NCBI GenBank assembly: GCA_965214565.1
Contig: OZ243951.1
Location: 2,914,001 to 2,978,000 of the forward strand
Reading direction: 5' to 3'
DNA length: 64,000 bases
Source of the DNA: VXYK01 sp965214565
GTDB lineage: Bacteria; Actinomycetota; Acidimicrobiia; Acidimicrobiales; Aldehydirespiratoraceae
Part shown: one piece after another, positions 30,689 through 41,535 of the stretch
How positions within the stretch are numbered: the first letter of the stretch is position 1
Layout: every line of letters starts with the position of its first letter
Program-made: the position numbers and the translations under genes
Notes under the pieces: generated by a model
The model's input: only the letters and a program-made list of their open reading frames with translations
The model's database searches: none
What the model was told of the DNA's origin: nothing

Positions 30689-31584
30689 GAACCAACCTGG
30701 GCCTCTTCAAGGAATCGGCTACGACAACCAGGATTGCAGAACCAATAGTCGACTCCGTTCAGAGACACATGAGCCGTATCTGCTCCGACCATCACAGTCA
30801 TTCCACAGACAGGGTCAAGCGCGGACTCAGGGGTTCTGGGGGACTCGACCGCGGGCGGCGCCAAGCCATCGATTCGAACCGAGCGCACCAGATCGGCGAG
30901 AATCGACAGGGCGATCTCTTCGGCCGTGGTGGCCCCGATGTCCAGCCCGACTGGAGTTCTGATCGCAGCGCGGTCTTCTGTGGAGAGATCGAGTTCAGAG
31001 AGCACAGCCTCCCCTCGGGTAGAGCTGGCGACCAGACCAATGAAACCCACATCGGCTTCGAGAGCAGCTTGGATGGCTTCTACCTCGTTTCGCCCGTGGC
31101 TGGAGATGAGAACAGCAATGTGCCCCGCTACATCGGGCACTTCGGCACTGCGCTGAACTCCGAACCCAAGGCTTTGTGCAAACAACTCGAGAGCATGGGC
31201 GATAGGGCTGTTCCCCACAATGGCAAGACCTGGTGCGGGAAGCCGCGGTTCGAGGAATATCTCAAGTGCTCCACCTGAAAGGCAGGGGTTGACCACAGTC
31301 AAGGAGCCGTCACCCTCGGGGAAGTCATCAGCTCCCTCGGGCAGGATGCGCAGCAGCAGTGACATCCCTGACTCGAGTAGCGGCACAGCGGCGAGCCGGA
31401 CCGATCCTTCGGCGCACTGCCCTCCTACGAACCCCTCGATTGATCCGTCGGCGAAGACGATTGCTGAGTCGCCGGGTCTAGCCGAAGTCGGACACTGCGC
31501 CCGCACCACGGTTGCGGAAACGAACGGTGTGCCCGCGTTGATCAACTCCGCAGAGCGGCTCGCGCGGCTGGCTGGCGTGCGCAT
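30685..31584 (-). CDS. XdhC/CoxI-family protein with a C-terminal YHS domain
   Basis: A 299-residue two-domain protein. Residues 1-about 235 form an XdhC/CoxI protein, which binds molybdenum cofactor and helps sulfurate and insert it; the segments RPGDSAIVFADGSIEGFVGGQCAEGSV and LDIGATTAEEIALSILAD are typical. Residues 257-299 form a YHS domain (DPVCGMTV...YWFCNPGC) with two well-placed cysteines, as in metal-binding YHS modules of copper proteins. Because the Mo-Cu active site of CO dehydrogenase needs copper, the YHS module could be a metal-sensing or metal-delivery part; that is inference. It is six bases from coxL. Confidence 0.85.
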   Translation of the reverse strand: MRTPASRASRSAELINAGTPFVSATVVRAQCPTSARPGDSAIVFADGSIEGFVGGQCAEGSVRLAAVPLLESGMSLLLRILPEGADDFPEGDGSLTVVNPCLSGGALEIFLEPRLPAPGLAIVGNSPIAHALELFAQSLGFGVQRSAEVPDVAGHIAVLISSHGRNEVEAIQAALEADVGFIGLVASSTRGEAVLSELDLSTEDRAAIRTPVGLDIGATTAEEIALSILADLVRSVRIDGLAPPAVESPRTPESALDPVCGMTVMVGADTAHVSLNGVDYWFCNPGCRSRFLEEAQVGS

Positions 31585-31590
31585 TGAAGG

Positions 31591-33977
<2,387 letters not shown>

Positions 33978-33981
<4 letters not shown>

Positions 33982-34463
33982 GATGCACTCTCAAGCGAAA
34001 CGCTGGTTTCGTGGTTGGCTGCCCACAAGATGGAGCGGACGATGGTCGAATACCCAGTGCACCGACATATCTGTCCGGAGATCGCCTCTCGGATTACGTC
34101 TTCACTGGGGTTGGGGTCGGCATTGAGCAGAGCACGGGCTGTCAGCATCATCCCAGGGGTGCAGAACCCGCATTGCAGACCATGGCACTGCATGAATCCT
34201 TCCTGTACGGGATCAAGCACGCCGTCGACTTCCAGCCCCTCGACGGTGGTGACATCGTGCCCTCCGGCCATCGCCGCGAGCTGGGTACACGACTTCACCG
34301 GTTCACCGTCGATCAGAACGACGCAAGTACCGCAGTTGCTGGTGTCGCAACCCCAGTGCGTACCGGTGAGGCCCAGTTGGTCTCGGATGAAGTGCACGAG
34401 CAGGTGGCGGGGCTCTATCTCCTCGCTCACCTCTGCGCCGTTGACCGTCATGTTCACTTGCAT
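33978..34463 (-). CDS. coxS: Carbon-monoxide dehydrogenase small (2Fe-2S) subunit
   Basis: A 161-residue protein with two [2Fe-2S] clusters. The N-terminal plant-type ferredoxin domain has C39, C44, C47 and C59 (GCDTSNCGTC...C), and the helical C-terminal domain has C98, C101, C133 and C135 (CGFC...CRC). Length and spacing match CoxS exactly. It carries electrons from the Mo-Cu centre of CoxL to FAD in CoxM. The start is preceded by AGGAG. It lies one base after coxM and overlaps coxL by 4 bases. Confidence 0.97.
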
Positions 34464-34464
34464 C

Positions 34465-35340
34465 TCAGGTCTCCTGTCCCTGGGCTCGGGCTACCGCGGT
34501 TCGCAGTGCCCGTCGGGTGAGTTCTACGACCAGATGGGTCTTATAGGCAGCTGTTCCACGCCCGTCGGTTTCCGGCGAACAGTTGCTCGCGGCGATCTCG
34601 CCGACACGCTGGTACAGGTCCTCGCTCGGCGCGGCACCCGCGAGGGCCTCGGCCACCGGTTGAATCGAAGTGGTGTTGGGTCCCACAGCAGCGAGCCCGA
34701 CTCGTCCGTCAACAATGATGCCGGCGTCCATCCACACCGCCGCGCCTGCCGACACCACCGCCCAGTCCCCGGCCCGACGCTCCACTTTCTGATAGGCGCT
34801 ACCCCCTCCGGGTCGCCGCGGAATGCGAATCTCTGTGAGCATTTCGTTATTGGCCACAGCCGTTTCGTAGGGACCGACATGGAAGGCGTGCATCGGCACC
34901 ACTCTTTGACCGTCGCTCGAGGTGATCACGCAACTGGCATCGAGTGCTGTACACACCGCCGACAGGTCTTCGGAGGGATCCGCCTGACACAGCGACCCTC
35001 CGAGTGTGCCGCGGTTCCTCACAGTCGGATCGGCGATAACTCGTTCCGCATCTCGAAAGATCGGGAAGTGTCTGGCCAGAAGTTCGGAGTCGAGAAGATC
35101 GCGGTGCCGAGCCATCGCCCCGATTCGGACCTCTGAATCAGCTTCACGGATATAGAAGAGTTCATTGAGATCGTTGATGTCGATCAGGTGTGTCGGGTTG
35201 GCAAGCCGCAACTTCATCATGGGCAGAAGGCTGTGGCCTCCGGCTATGAAACGCGCCTCGTCTCCCAACTGTGAGCGAAGTGAAATGGCATGCTCCACAC
35301 TGGTCGCTCGCTCGTACTCAATCGGTGCTGGTACCTGCAT
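34465..35340 (-). CDS. coxM: Carbon-monoxide dehydrogenase medium (FAD) subunit
   Basis: A 291-residue FAD subunit. Two FAD-binding signatures are intact: AGGHSLLPMMKLRLANP near residue 33 and TVRNRGTLGGSLCQADPSED near residue 100. The frame runs far upstream (to 36063), but the ATG at 35340 has a GGGAG site at proper spacing and begins the conserved PAPIEYERATSVEHAI segment; the upstream part overlaps two other genes and is spurious. CoxM receives electrons from CoxS and passes them to the respiratory chain. It is the first structural gene of the coxMSL set. Confidence 0.95.
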   Translation of the reverse strand: MQVPAPIEYERATSVEHAISLRSQLGDEARFIAGGHSLLPMMKLRLANPTHLIDINDLNELFYIREADSEVRIGAMARHRDLLDSELLARHFPIFRDAERVIADPTVRNRGTLGGSLCQADPSEDLSAVCTALDASCVITSSDGQRVVPMHAFHVGPYETAVANNEMLTEIRIPRRPGGGSAYQKVERRAGDWAVVSAGAAVWMDAGIIVDGRVGLAAVGPNTTSIQPVAEALAGAAPSEDLYQRVGEIAASNCSPETDGRGTAAYKTHLVVELTRRALRTAVARAQGQET

Positions 35341-35420
35341 ATGTCTCCCAGGTTTCGCGGTGGTGGACGATCCTACAAGGAACAACGGACTTGCGGCAAA
35401 CGCCGACCAACTCACATGAG

Positions 35421-35954
35421 TCAGATGGCGCTTACACCGTTGAGGAGCAACAGGGTGCCGAACACGACCCCGGCGCTCCCGACCGTGGCTGTGCGCCAAT
35501 ACGTTACACCGATGTTGCCGACAGCCATCACCGCGACGACCAGGATCGCCGCGCCGATCATCCCGACCGCCGTACCGGCGCCCCGGTCCGAACCGGCCGA
35601 TATGGCCAGAATGGCGAGCCCAGGAGTGAGAATAAAGGGAAAGGCCATTGGAACAATCCCGGCTCGCCAACCCTGCAGAGCCGGTTCTGGTGAAGGCGGC
35701 TGCATGAAGAGATCGCGAGTCCCGACAACCAGCACAGCCGCGCCTGAGGCGATTCGAGATGACGATCCACTCACGTTGAACGCCTCCAGGATCGGCTCGC
35801 TCAACACCGCCAGCAGGCCCACCGCGGCCAGGCTCAGCAGGGTCGCGACTGCGACCGCCCGGCGTCGAGTGTCGGGGTTTGTCGGAGCGCATGCTGCGAC
35901 ACGGAAGGGATTGGCAGCACACCCTGCGGCCAGCACTATCAGAGTTGAGTTCAT
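35421..35954 (-). CDS. MarC-like integral membrane protein
   Basis: A 177-residue membrane protein with about five hydrophobic segments. The second part, with SGSSSRIASGAAVLVVGTRDLFMQPP followed by GIVPMAFPFILTPG, resembles the MarC family (A-(F/S)-R-I-A-G-G-x-L-L and (I/V)-P-L-A-F-P-x-x-x-G-P-G). MarC proteins are a poorly understood family of inner-membrane proteins of unknown transport role. ATG 35954 overlaps the stop of the upstream toroid-protein gene by 4 bases, so they are translationally coupled. It ends 80 bases before coxM; whether it belongs to the cox operon is uncertain. Confidence 0.6.
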   Translation of the reverse strand: MNSTLIVLAAGCAANPFRVAACAPTNPDTRRRAVAVATLLSLAAVGLLAVLSEPILEAFNVSGSSSRIASGAAVLVVGTRDLFMQPPSPEPALQGWRAGIVPMAFPFILTPGLAILAISAGSDRGAGTAVGMIGAAILVVAVMAVGNIGVTYWRTATVGSAGVVFGTLLLLNGVSAI

Positions 35955-37144
35955 TGGGGCATCCAATCTTCAAGGAGCAACAGCGCCGAGAGGGCGTGTT
36001 GTTGATCGTCCATCTGGGTGATGTCGTTTCGGAACCAAGCACCCTGCACGCGGGGCGGTTCACCGAATTGCTGGGGCTCTCCGGCGCTGACCTGGCGCTT
36101 CGTCAAAAGGTGAGCGACGCAATCTGCCCGCTCGTTCAGGGCGTCGACATCGACATTGCTCACTTGGAATCGATCCAGGAAGCGCAGGTAGTTGCCTATG
36201 CCCTCGCCGAGTGTGCCGACACCGGCCGGGACTGCAACGGTTCCTCTGGTGATCCGGGTGATCCCACCCTGGCGTTGTGATTCGTAGCGAACCTGCAGGC
36301 CGAACAGGCCGAGTTGTCGATTCAGCCACTGGCTTGTCGCCGCACCGTCAAGCTCAAGGTCTCCTTCGAGCGGCAGGTCGTCGGCATTCGGCCAACGGCT
36401 CATCGTCTCGAGTGCATAAGCCCCCCAGTGATCCGAGACCGGCGGCCACGGTGACTCGACTCGGTCGCGGTCCTCAATGAGATATCGATAGACGCGCAGT
36501 GCGGGGCCGTCGAAGTTCTCGTCGGGGAAGGTCAGGTGGAGTCTCGCCAGAGCCCATAGAACCTCCCCGGTAAAGAACGGGGATCGACCGCTGGTTGCTC
36601 CGGTTCTCGTGTCGATCGAGGCGCCCACTGAACCGTCGGCGTTGACGACTCCGGTCAAGGTACGCCCCAGTGCCAGGAGCAGCGGGTCGCGGTCATTGTT
36701 GACAGTGGCCAGGCGTCTCTCGTCGAGCGCCGCCACCAGCAGTCCGACGGAACCACTCCTAGCGCTTGCGCCTCTCCCGAAGACTGGACCGATGGGAGTG
36801 TTCAGCAGGCCCTCGTCAACATAGGCCAGGCCACGGTCGGCAATTTCGGCCGCTCCCTCGATACCGGCGGACTCTGCCTGGTACAGCGACAGCAACACAC
36901 CGGCGTGGCGGACGTCGTTGTACCCGCCGAGGGTTTGGCTCTCGGCGCGGTCGTAGCGGTAGACGAAAGTGCCGTCGTCGTTGATGTTGGCGGCGAACCA
37001 CGCAACCGCCTCGACCGCGGCTTGGTTCACCTCCCCAGAACTGGGTCGTCCGCAACCCTCGGGGTGTACGACGAGGGCGACCACGCCAAGTACGAGGATC
37101 CAGGCTGCGACCCCGCGAACGATTCTGGTGCTGACCGGCGACAC
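35951..37144 (-). CDS. Exported protein with predicted alpha/alpha-toroid fold
   Basis: A 397-residue protein with an N-terminal hydrophobic segment (GVAAWILVLGVVALVV) that serves as a signal or membrane anchor. It is followed by several helical-hairpin repeats with the phrases GTFVYRYD, DVRHAGVLLSLYQA, and PFFTGEVLWALARLHLTFPDE, as in alpha/alpha-toroid proteins (terpene cyclase or glucosaminidase-like superfolds) found in actinobacterial envelope proteins. I cannot identify catalytic residues, so no enzymatic role is claimed. It lies divergent from the HTTM gene pair, with a 135-base intergenic region, and is coupled to the MarC-like gene. Confidence 0.55.
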   Translation of the reverse strand: MSPVSTRIVRGVAAWILVLGVVALVVHPEGCGRPSSGEVNQAAVEAVAWFAANINDDGTFVYRYDRAESQTLGGYNDVRHAGVLLSLYQAESAGIEGAAEIADRGLAYVDEGLLNTPIGPVFGRGASARSGSVGLLVAALDERRLATVNNDRDPLLLALGRTLTGVVNADGSVGASIDTRTGATSGRSPFFTGEVLWALARLHLTFPDENFDGPALRVYRYLIEDRDRVESPWPPVSDHWGAYALETMSRWPNADDLPLEGDLELDGAATSQWLNRQLGLFGLQVRYESQRQGGITRITRGTVAVPAGVGTLGEGIGNYLRFLDRFQVSNVDVDALNERADCVAHLLTKRQVSAGEPQQFGEPPRVQGAWFRNDITQMDDQQHALSALLLLEDWMPQ

Positions 37145-37279
37145 GCTGGCACGTTAGTGATTCTCAGCGCGACGCGTGCAGGACGGTCCGCCGGAGCGAC
37201 ACGCAGACAGGCACGCCCCAGTCACGGCGCTACATGGTCAGGGGCGACTAGCAGTTGCGTCCGACCCTACGATTGCGGG

Positions 37280-37696
37280 ATGCGACGATGGGCGATTCGA
37301 CTCCTGCCAGTCTTCGCCGCTCTGCTGGTGCTGTCGCCGCTGATACGTGATCCCAGCAGCGACACCTATCCCCTGTCGACCTACCCGATGTTCGCCACCG
37401 ACCGGGGCCACATTCACAGCATCGCCACCGCGGTGGAACGAACCGGCGACGGGTTTGCGCGGCTCTCACCAAAGCTGATCGCAGGAACCGACGAAGCGGT
37501 GCTCGCCTCGGTGACCGTCAAGCAGGCGGTACGGCTCGGCGAGGCTGACATCCTCTGTGAGGAGATCGTCGAGCGTCTCGGCGCCGACCGCCGTGTTGAA
37601 GTGCGCACTGAGACGCTCGACGTCGTCGCACTGAGCGTGGAGGGTTCAGCCGACACAACGGTGACCGTCCACGCAACCTGCGGGGGTGGATCGTGA
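37280..37696 (+). CDS. Membrane-anchored small partner of an HTTM protein
   Basis: A 138-residue protein with an N-terminal membrane anchor (LLPVFAALLVLSPLI) and the motif DTYPLSTYPMFAT just after it, then a mixed alpha/beta extracytoplasmic domain ending in TVTVHATCGGGS. I do not recognise a named family. Its stop overlaps the GTG start of the HTTM gene by 4 bases, so it is a translational partner. A longer frame upstream (to 36905) is antisense to the toroid-protein gene and is not used. ATG 37280 lacks a strong ribosome-binding site. Confidence 0.6.
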   Translation: MRRWAIRLLPVFAALLVLSPLIRDPSSDTYPLSTYPMFATDRGHIHSIATAVERTGDGFARLSPKLIAGTDEAVLASVTVKQAVRLGEADILCEEIVERLGADRRVEVRTETLDVVALSVEGSADTTVTVHATCGGGS

Positions 37697-38583
37697 CACA
37701 GCGATTGGCGATGCTGCGGATTCTGGTCTTTACCTACGCCGCGGTGTGGACGACCGTGCGGGCGCCCCATCTGCTCGACACCATCGATCTGGCTTCACGC
37801 CGCTTCGCTGGAATCGGCCCGCTGTGGTGGCTCAACGAGCCCGTCTCAGCGCTGGTGATCGTCGCAGCCGTCGCGTTGACGCCCATCGCCTGTGGCGCCG
37901 CGGCGTTGGGCTGGCGGTACCGCTGGTCCTCACTTCTCGGGCTCGTGGGATTCCTGTTCCTCACCACCTACCGGAACTCCTGGGGCCAGATCTTCCACAC
38001 GGAGAACCTAGTGGCGTTGCACATCTGTGTCCTGGCGCTGTTCCCGGCGGCTTGCGCGCACTGGTCATTGGGCAAGGACATGGCTCCGACCGACCCGGCC
38101 CAGGGCGAAGAACTGGCGGGGTCGATCGTCAAGGCGCTGGCGGTGCTGAGCGTCGGCACCTATTTCCTGGCTGGTGTCGCAAAGCTGAGAATAAGCGGCC
38201 TCGGTTGGATCGACGGCGACGTGCTGCGTCATCAGATCGCTTTCGACAACGCCCGAAAGGAGCTACTCGGCGACCCGACCGCACCGTTCGGGGCGCTGAT
38301 GCTGCGCAATTCGTGGACGCTTGCTCCCGCGGCGCTGGCAACCATCGTGGTTGAACTGGCGGCACCTCTGGCCCTTGTCGGTCGCAGAGCTGCGTGGCTG
38401 TGGTGCGGTCTGGCGGTGGTGTTTCATTTTGCGATCCTCGCGGTGATGGCGATCGTCTTTCCCTACCACCTCATCGGCATCGCGCTGGCACCGTTGCTTC
38501 CGGTCGAGCGCCTTGGCACTACCGTTGCTGCGTGGCACTGCCGATTCCGGAAACGCTCCACCAGACTACGCCCGACTGGCTGA
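37693..38583 (+). CDS. HTTM-domain integral membrane protein
   Basis: A 296-residue membrane protein with about seven to eight hydrophobic segments. The segments FLTTYRNSWGQIFHTENLVALH and YFLAGVAKLRISGLGWIDGDVLRHQI are hallmarks of the HTTM (vitamin K-dependent gamma-carboxylase-like) family. That family is widespread in bacteria, where most members have no proven role; the eukaryotic enzyme carboxylates glutamates with reduced vitamin K. Because a menaquinone gene (menB) follows, a quinone link is tempting but only inferential. The start is GTG, overlapping the stop of the small partner. Confidence 0.7.
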   Translation: MTQRLAMLRILVFTYAAVWTTVRAPHLLDTIDLASRRFAGIGPLWWLNEPVSALVIVAAVALTPIACGAAALGWRYRWSSLLGLVGFLFLTTYRNSWGQIFHTENLVALHICVLALFPAACAHWSLGKDMAPTDPAQGEELAGSIVKALAVLSVGTYFLAGVAKLRISGLGWIDGDVLRHQIAFDNARKELLGDPTAPFGALMLRNSWTLAPAALATIVVELAAPLALVGRRAAWLWCGLAVVFHFAILAVMAIVFPYHLIGIALAPLLPVERLGTTVAAWHCRFRKRSTRLRPTG

Positions 38584-38771
38584 CGCCGGCGTTGTGTCAG
38601 CGCCGAGTCGTGTCTGAACAGACGACGGTGCTCGGCCGCAAGTTCGAAGTCCTCGCAGGGCTTCTGCCGATCTGCTCGATCTTGGTGAACAGGGCGGACG
38701 GGACGCAGACTCGTGTCAATATGGATCCAGCGGTTCGATGCCCGCATGGGCCGTGTGATTTCGGGAAGGTG

Positions 38772-39725
38772 ATGATGGCAGCAGACGAGCAGGCGGCAGA
38801 CGAGCCAGTGCCCGACATCGCATCGGTGTCGGAGACCTTCGATCCAGAGGCTTGGAGTTCGGTGGTCGGATTCGAGACCCTGACCGACGTCACCTATCAC
38901 CGCGCTGAGGGCCAGGGCACCGTGAGGGTCGCCTTCAACCGGCCCGAAGTACGCAACGCCTTTCGGCCTCACACCGTCGATGAGCTTTACCGGTGCCTGG
39001 ATCACGCCCGGATGTCCGCCGACATCGGCTGTGTGCTGCTCACCGGCAACGGCCCTTCGCCCAAGGACGGTGGCTGGGCATTCTGTTCGGGAGGCGACCA
39101 GCGCATCCGCGGAAAGTCCGGCTACCAGTACGCCACAGGTGAGACGGCCGACACTGTCGATGCATCACAGGCGGGACGGCTGCACATCCTTGAGGTGCAA
39201 CGACTGATCCGGACCATGCCCAAGATCGTGATCGCGGTCGTGTCCGGTTGGGCGGTTGGTGGAGGGCACAGCCTTCACGTCACAGCAGACCTCACCATCG
39301 CCAGCGAGGAGTTCGCTATCTTCAAACAAACCGACACCGATGTGGCCAGCTTCGACGGAGGCTTCGGTTCCGCGTACCTCGCCCGTCAGGTCGGCCAGAA
39401 ACGGGCTCGCGAGATCTTCTTTCTGGGACGCGACTATTCGGCCCAACAGGCGTTCGAGATGGGGATGGTCAATACGGTCGTCCCCCACGAACGCCTGGAA
39501 ACCGTGGCGCTCGAGTGGGCCGCGGAGGTCAACTCCAAGAGCCCTACGGCCCAACGAATGGCCAAGTTCGCCATGAACCTGATCGACGACGGACTCATCG
39601 GTCAACAGGTGTTCGCCGGCGAAGCGACCAGACTCGCCTATATGACCGACGAGGCCTCCGAGGGGCGGGACGCCTTCCTCGAGAAACGAGACCCCGACTG
39701 GTCGAGCTTCCCCTGGCATTTCTGA
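38772..39725 (+). CDS. menB: 1,4-dihydroxy-2-naphthoyl-CoA synthase
   Basis: A 317-residue crotonase-fold enzyme that cyclises o-succinylbenzoyl-CoA to 1,4-dihydroxy-2-naphthoyl-CoA in menaquinone synthesis. MenB-specific features include GGWAFCSGGDQRIRGKSGY, with the oxyanion-hole glycines, the VSGWAVGGGHSLH segment, and FKQTDTDVASFDGGFGSAYLAR. The C-terminal DPDWSSFPWHF is diagnostic of MenB. ATG 38772 is preceded by GGGAAGG. The frame also extends over the end of the HTTM gene, but that part is not expected to be translated. Cytosolic. Confidence 0.95.
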   Translation: MMAADEQAADEPVPDIASVSETFDPEAWSSVVGFETLTDVTYHRAEGQGTVRVAFNRPEVRNAFRPHTVDELYRCLDHARMSADIGCVLLTGNGPSPKDGGWAFCSGGDQRIRGKSGYQYATGETADTVDASQAGRLHILEVQRLIRTMPKIVIAVVSGWAVGGGHSLHVTADLTIASEEFAIFKQTDTDVASFDGGFGSAYLARQVGQKRAREIFFLGRDYSAQQAFEMGMVNTVVPHERLETVALEWAAEVNSKSPTAQRMAKFAMNLIDDGLIGQQVFAGEATRLAYMTDEASEGRDAFLEKRDPDWSSFPWHF

Positions 39726-39726
39726 C

Positions 39727-40398
39727 TCAGGGGTTTGGAATACGCCAGTCGACCGGTTCCCGGCCTGCTTCGATGAGCGCTGAGTTGGCTCTGCTGAACG
39801 GCCTGGTGCCGAAGAACCCGTTGTGCGCGGAGAGCGGCGAGGGATGGACGGACTCGATGATGAAGTGCTTGTCGGTGTCGATCAGGGCGCGCTTGCGTCG
39901 GGCCGCGGCACCCCACAGGACGAACACGACCCTCTGCTCCTTCGCGTTCACGCAGCGGATGACTTCGTCGGTGAACGTCTCCCAGCCGTGACCCTGGTGA
40001 CTGGCGGCACGACGGGCCCGCACGGTGAGTGTCGTGTTCAACAGCAGAACTCCGTTGCGGGCCCACGTCTCGAGGTTTCCGTGGTTCGGGGGCTTGATAC
40101 CCAGATCCTGCTCCAGTTCAGCGAAGATGTTGACCAGGGAGGGGGGCGGTTGCACTCCGTGACTCACCGAGAAGCAGAGACCGTGGGCTTGACGCGGACC
40201 GTGGTAGGGGTCCTGGCCGAGGATCAGGACTTTCACGTCGGCCAAGGGTGTCAGATGAAGTGCTGCGAAGACCTCGTCGTGGGGCGGGTAGACATCACCG
40301 GCCACGCGCTCGTCACGCACGAAGGTCATGAGTTTGCGCCAGTAGGGTTTGTCGAACTCCTTGCGGAGGACCGGATTCCAATCCGTGGTGGCTGCCAT
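39727..40398 (-). CDS. ung: Uracil-DNA glycosylase (family 1)
   Basis: A 223-residue family 1 UDG that removes uracil from DNA. The catalytic water-activating motif GQDPYHG contains Asp63 and His66, and the minor-groove loop HPSPLSA is intact. QPPPSLVNIFAELEQDLG is the Pro-rich DNA-compression loop and LLLNTTLTVR the uracil-recognition strand, as in E. coli Ung. The length is normal. It converges with menB with a one-base gap. The two genes have no functional relation. Confidence 0.97.
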   Translation of the reverse strand: MAATTDWNPVLRKEFDKPYWRKLMTFVRDERVAGDVYPPHDEVFAALHLTPLADVKVLILGQDPYHGPRQAHGLCFSVSHGVQPPPSLVNIFAELEQDLGIKPPNHGNLETWARNGVLLLNTTLTVRARRAASHQGHGWETFTDEVIRCVNAKEQRVVFVLWGAAARRKRALIDTDKHFIIESVHPSPLSAHNGFFGTRPFSRANSALIEAGREPVDWRIPNP

Positions 40399-40424
40399 GC
40401 CCTTGGTTCGCCGGCCGTCTCGGC

Positions 40425-41393
40425 TCAGAAAGGCCGGGTGCCGATCACCGAGGCCCGCTCCATCACCCGGATGTCGGGGTAGTAGTCACTCGACGCGTAG
40501 TGCTGCACCGCGGCATTGTCCCAGAACACGACCGTGTCGGGTTCCCAGCTGACACGGAACTGGTATTCGATCGTGTTGGCCTGGCCCGACAGGTGCTTGA
40601 TCAACTCCACACTCTCAACCTCATCCATACCTTCAATGTGGGAGGTGAAGTAGGTGTTGACGAAGATCAGCTTCCGACCGGTCACCGGGTGCGTACGCAC
40701 GACCGGATGGCGTACCAGCGGATAGCGCTCGCGCATCTCCTGCTGCTTGCCGTCGGGGACCTGCTTGGCGAAGGCGAGCATGTAATCGTGGATTGCGTAG
40801 AGGTCGTCGATCTGCTCCTTGGTCTCATCGTCGAGTCCGTCGTACGCCGCTGCCATATCGCAGAACAGGGTGTCGCCACCGGTTGGCGGAACCTCGATCG
40901 CGTGCAGGATCGCCCCCATCGAAGGGACCTCACGCCAGGTAACGTCATGATGCCAACCGTTCTCGAACCCTCCGGTATCGGCTCCCTTCGCGAAGCGCAC
41001 CAGTTCGGGGTGCTCTTCGTTGCCGGTGATGAACGGATGGATCTCGAGGTCTCCGAAACGTCTGGCGAAGGCCACATGCTGCGCCGAGGTGAGCGGCTGG
41101 TCCCGAAAGTAGATCACCTTGTAGTCGGCCAACGCAGCCGCGATCTCGGCGATTGCCGAATCGGGCAGGTCAGAGCAGATATCGACACCTCGGACCTCTG
41201 CGCCGAGGGTGACGCCGCGAGGTACCACCTCGATTTCGTTGAACTGCGGGCTGGCGAGACGTTGGCGTTCCGGTGCGAGGTGCAGCAACGGTCCGAGCGT
41301 CACATCGAAACGGTCGATACGAACGCGTCCCGGCGCAACGTTGCCGGCCGGATCACTGGTTCCCGGTTCGACTTCAACTTCGGTAACTGCCAT
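40425..41393 (-). CDS. TauD/TfdA-family Fe(II)/2-oxoglutarate dioxygenase
   Basis: A 322-residue non-haem iron dioxygenase. The facial triad is H148-x-D150 (WHHDVTW) and H298 (VQHYAS), followed by an arginine at residue 309 for 2-oxoglutarate binding (IRVMERASVIG). The N-terminal VVPRGVTLGAEVRGVDI strand is typical of TauD/TfdA. It differs from true taurine dioxygenases in having about 50 extra N-terminal residues. The substrate is unknown: alkyl sulfonates, sulfates or aryloxyalkanoates are all possible for this family. It starts at an ATG with GAGG nearby and lies divergent from the geranylgeranyl-reductase-like gene. Confidence 0.88.
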   Translation of the reverse strand: MAVTEVEVEPGTSDPAGNVAPGRVRIDRFDVTLGPLLHLAPERQRLASPQFNEIEVVPRGVTLGAEVRGVDICSDLPDSAIAEIAAALADYKVIYFRDQPLTSAQHVAFARRFGDLEIHPFITGNEEHPELVRFAKGADTGGFENGWHHDVTWREVPSMGAILHAIEVPPTGGDTLFCDMAAAYDGLDDETKEQIDDLYAIHDYMLAFAKQVPDGKQQEMRERYPLVRHPVVRTHPVTGRKLIFVNTYFTSHIEGMDEVESVELIKHLSGQANTIEYQFRVSWEPDTVVFWDNAAVQHYASSDYYPDIRVMERASVIGTRPF

Positions 41394-41535
41394 CTCGGAT
41401 CCTCACTGCACTGTGGTCGGTCTCATCGTCGATTGAAATCCAAAGCAGATTCTATTGCAACTTGTGCTCTTCGGGCCCTGAGGTTCTGTCTTGTCGGCTG
41501 GGTCGGGCGGCTCTCGACGGCTGTAGCGTCGGGGC

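Noticed and set aside
38394..38771. N-terminal extension of menB across the HTTM gene 3' end
   Set aside because: The encoded residues do not match MenB, a ribosome-binding site precedes ATG 38772, and the frame is simply open by chance.
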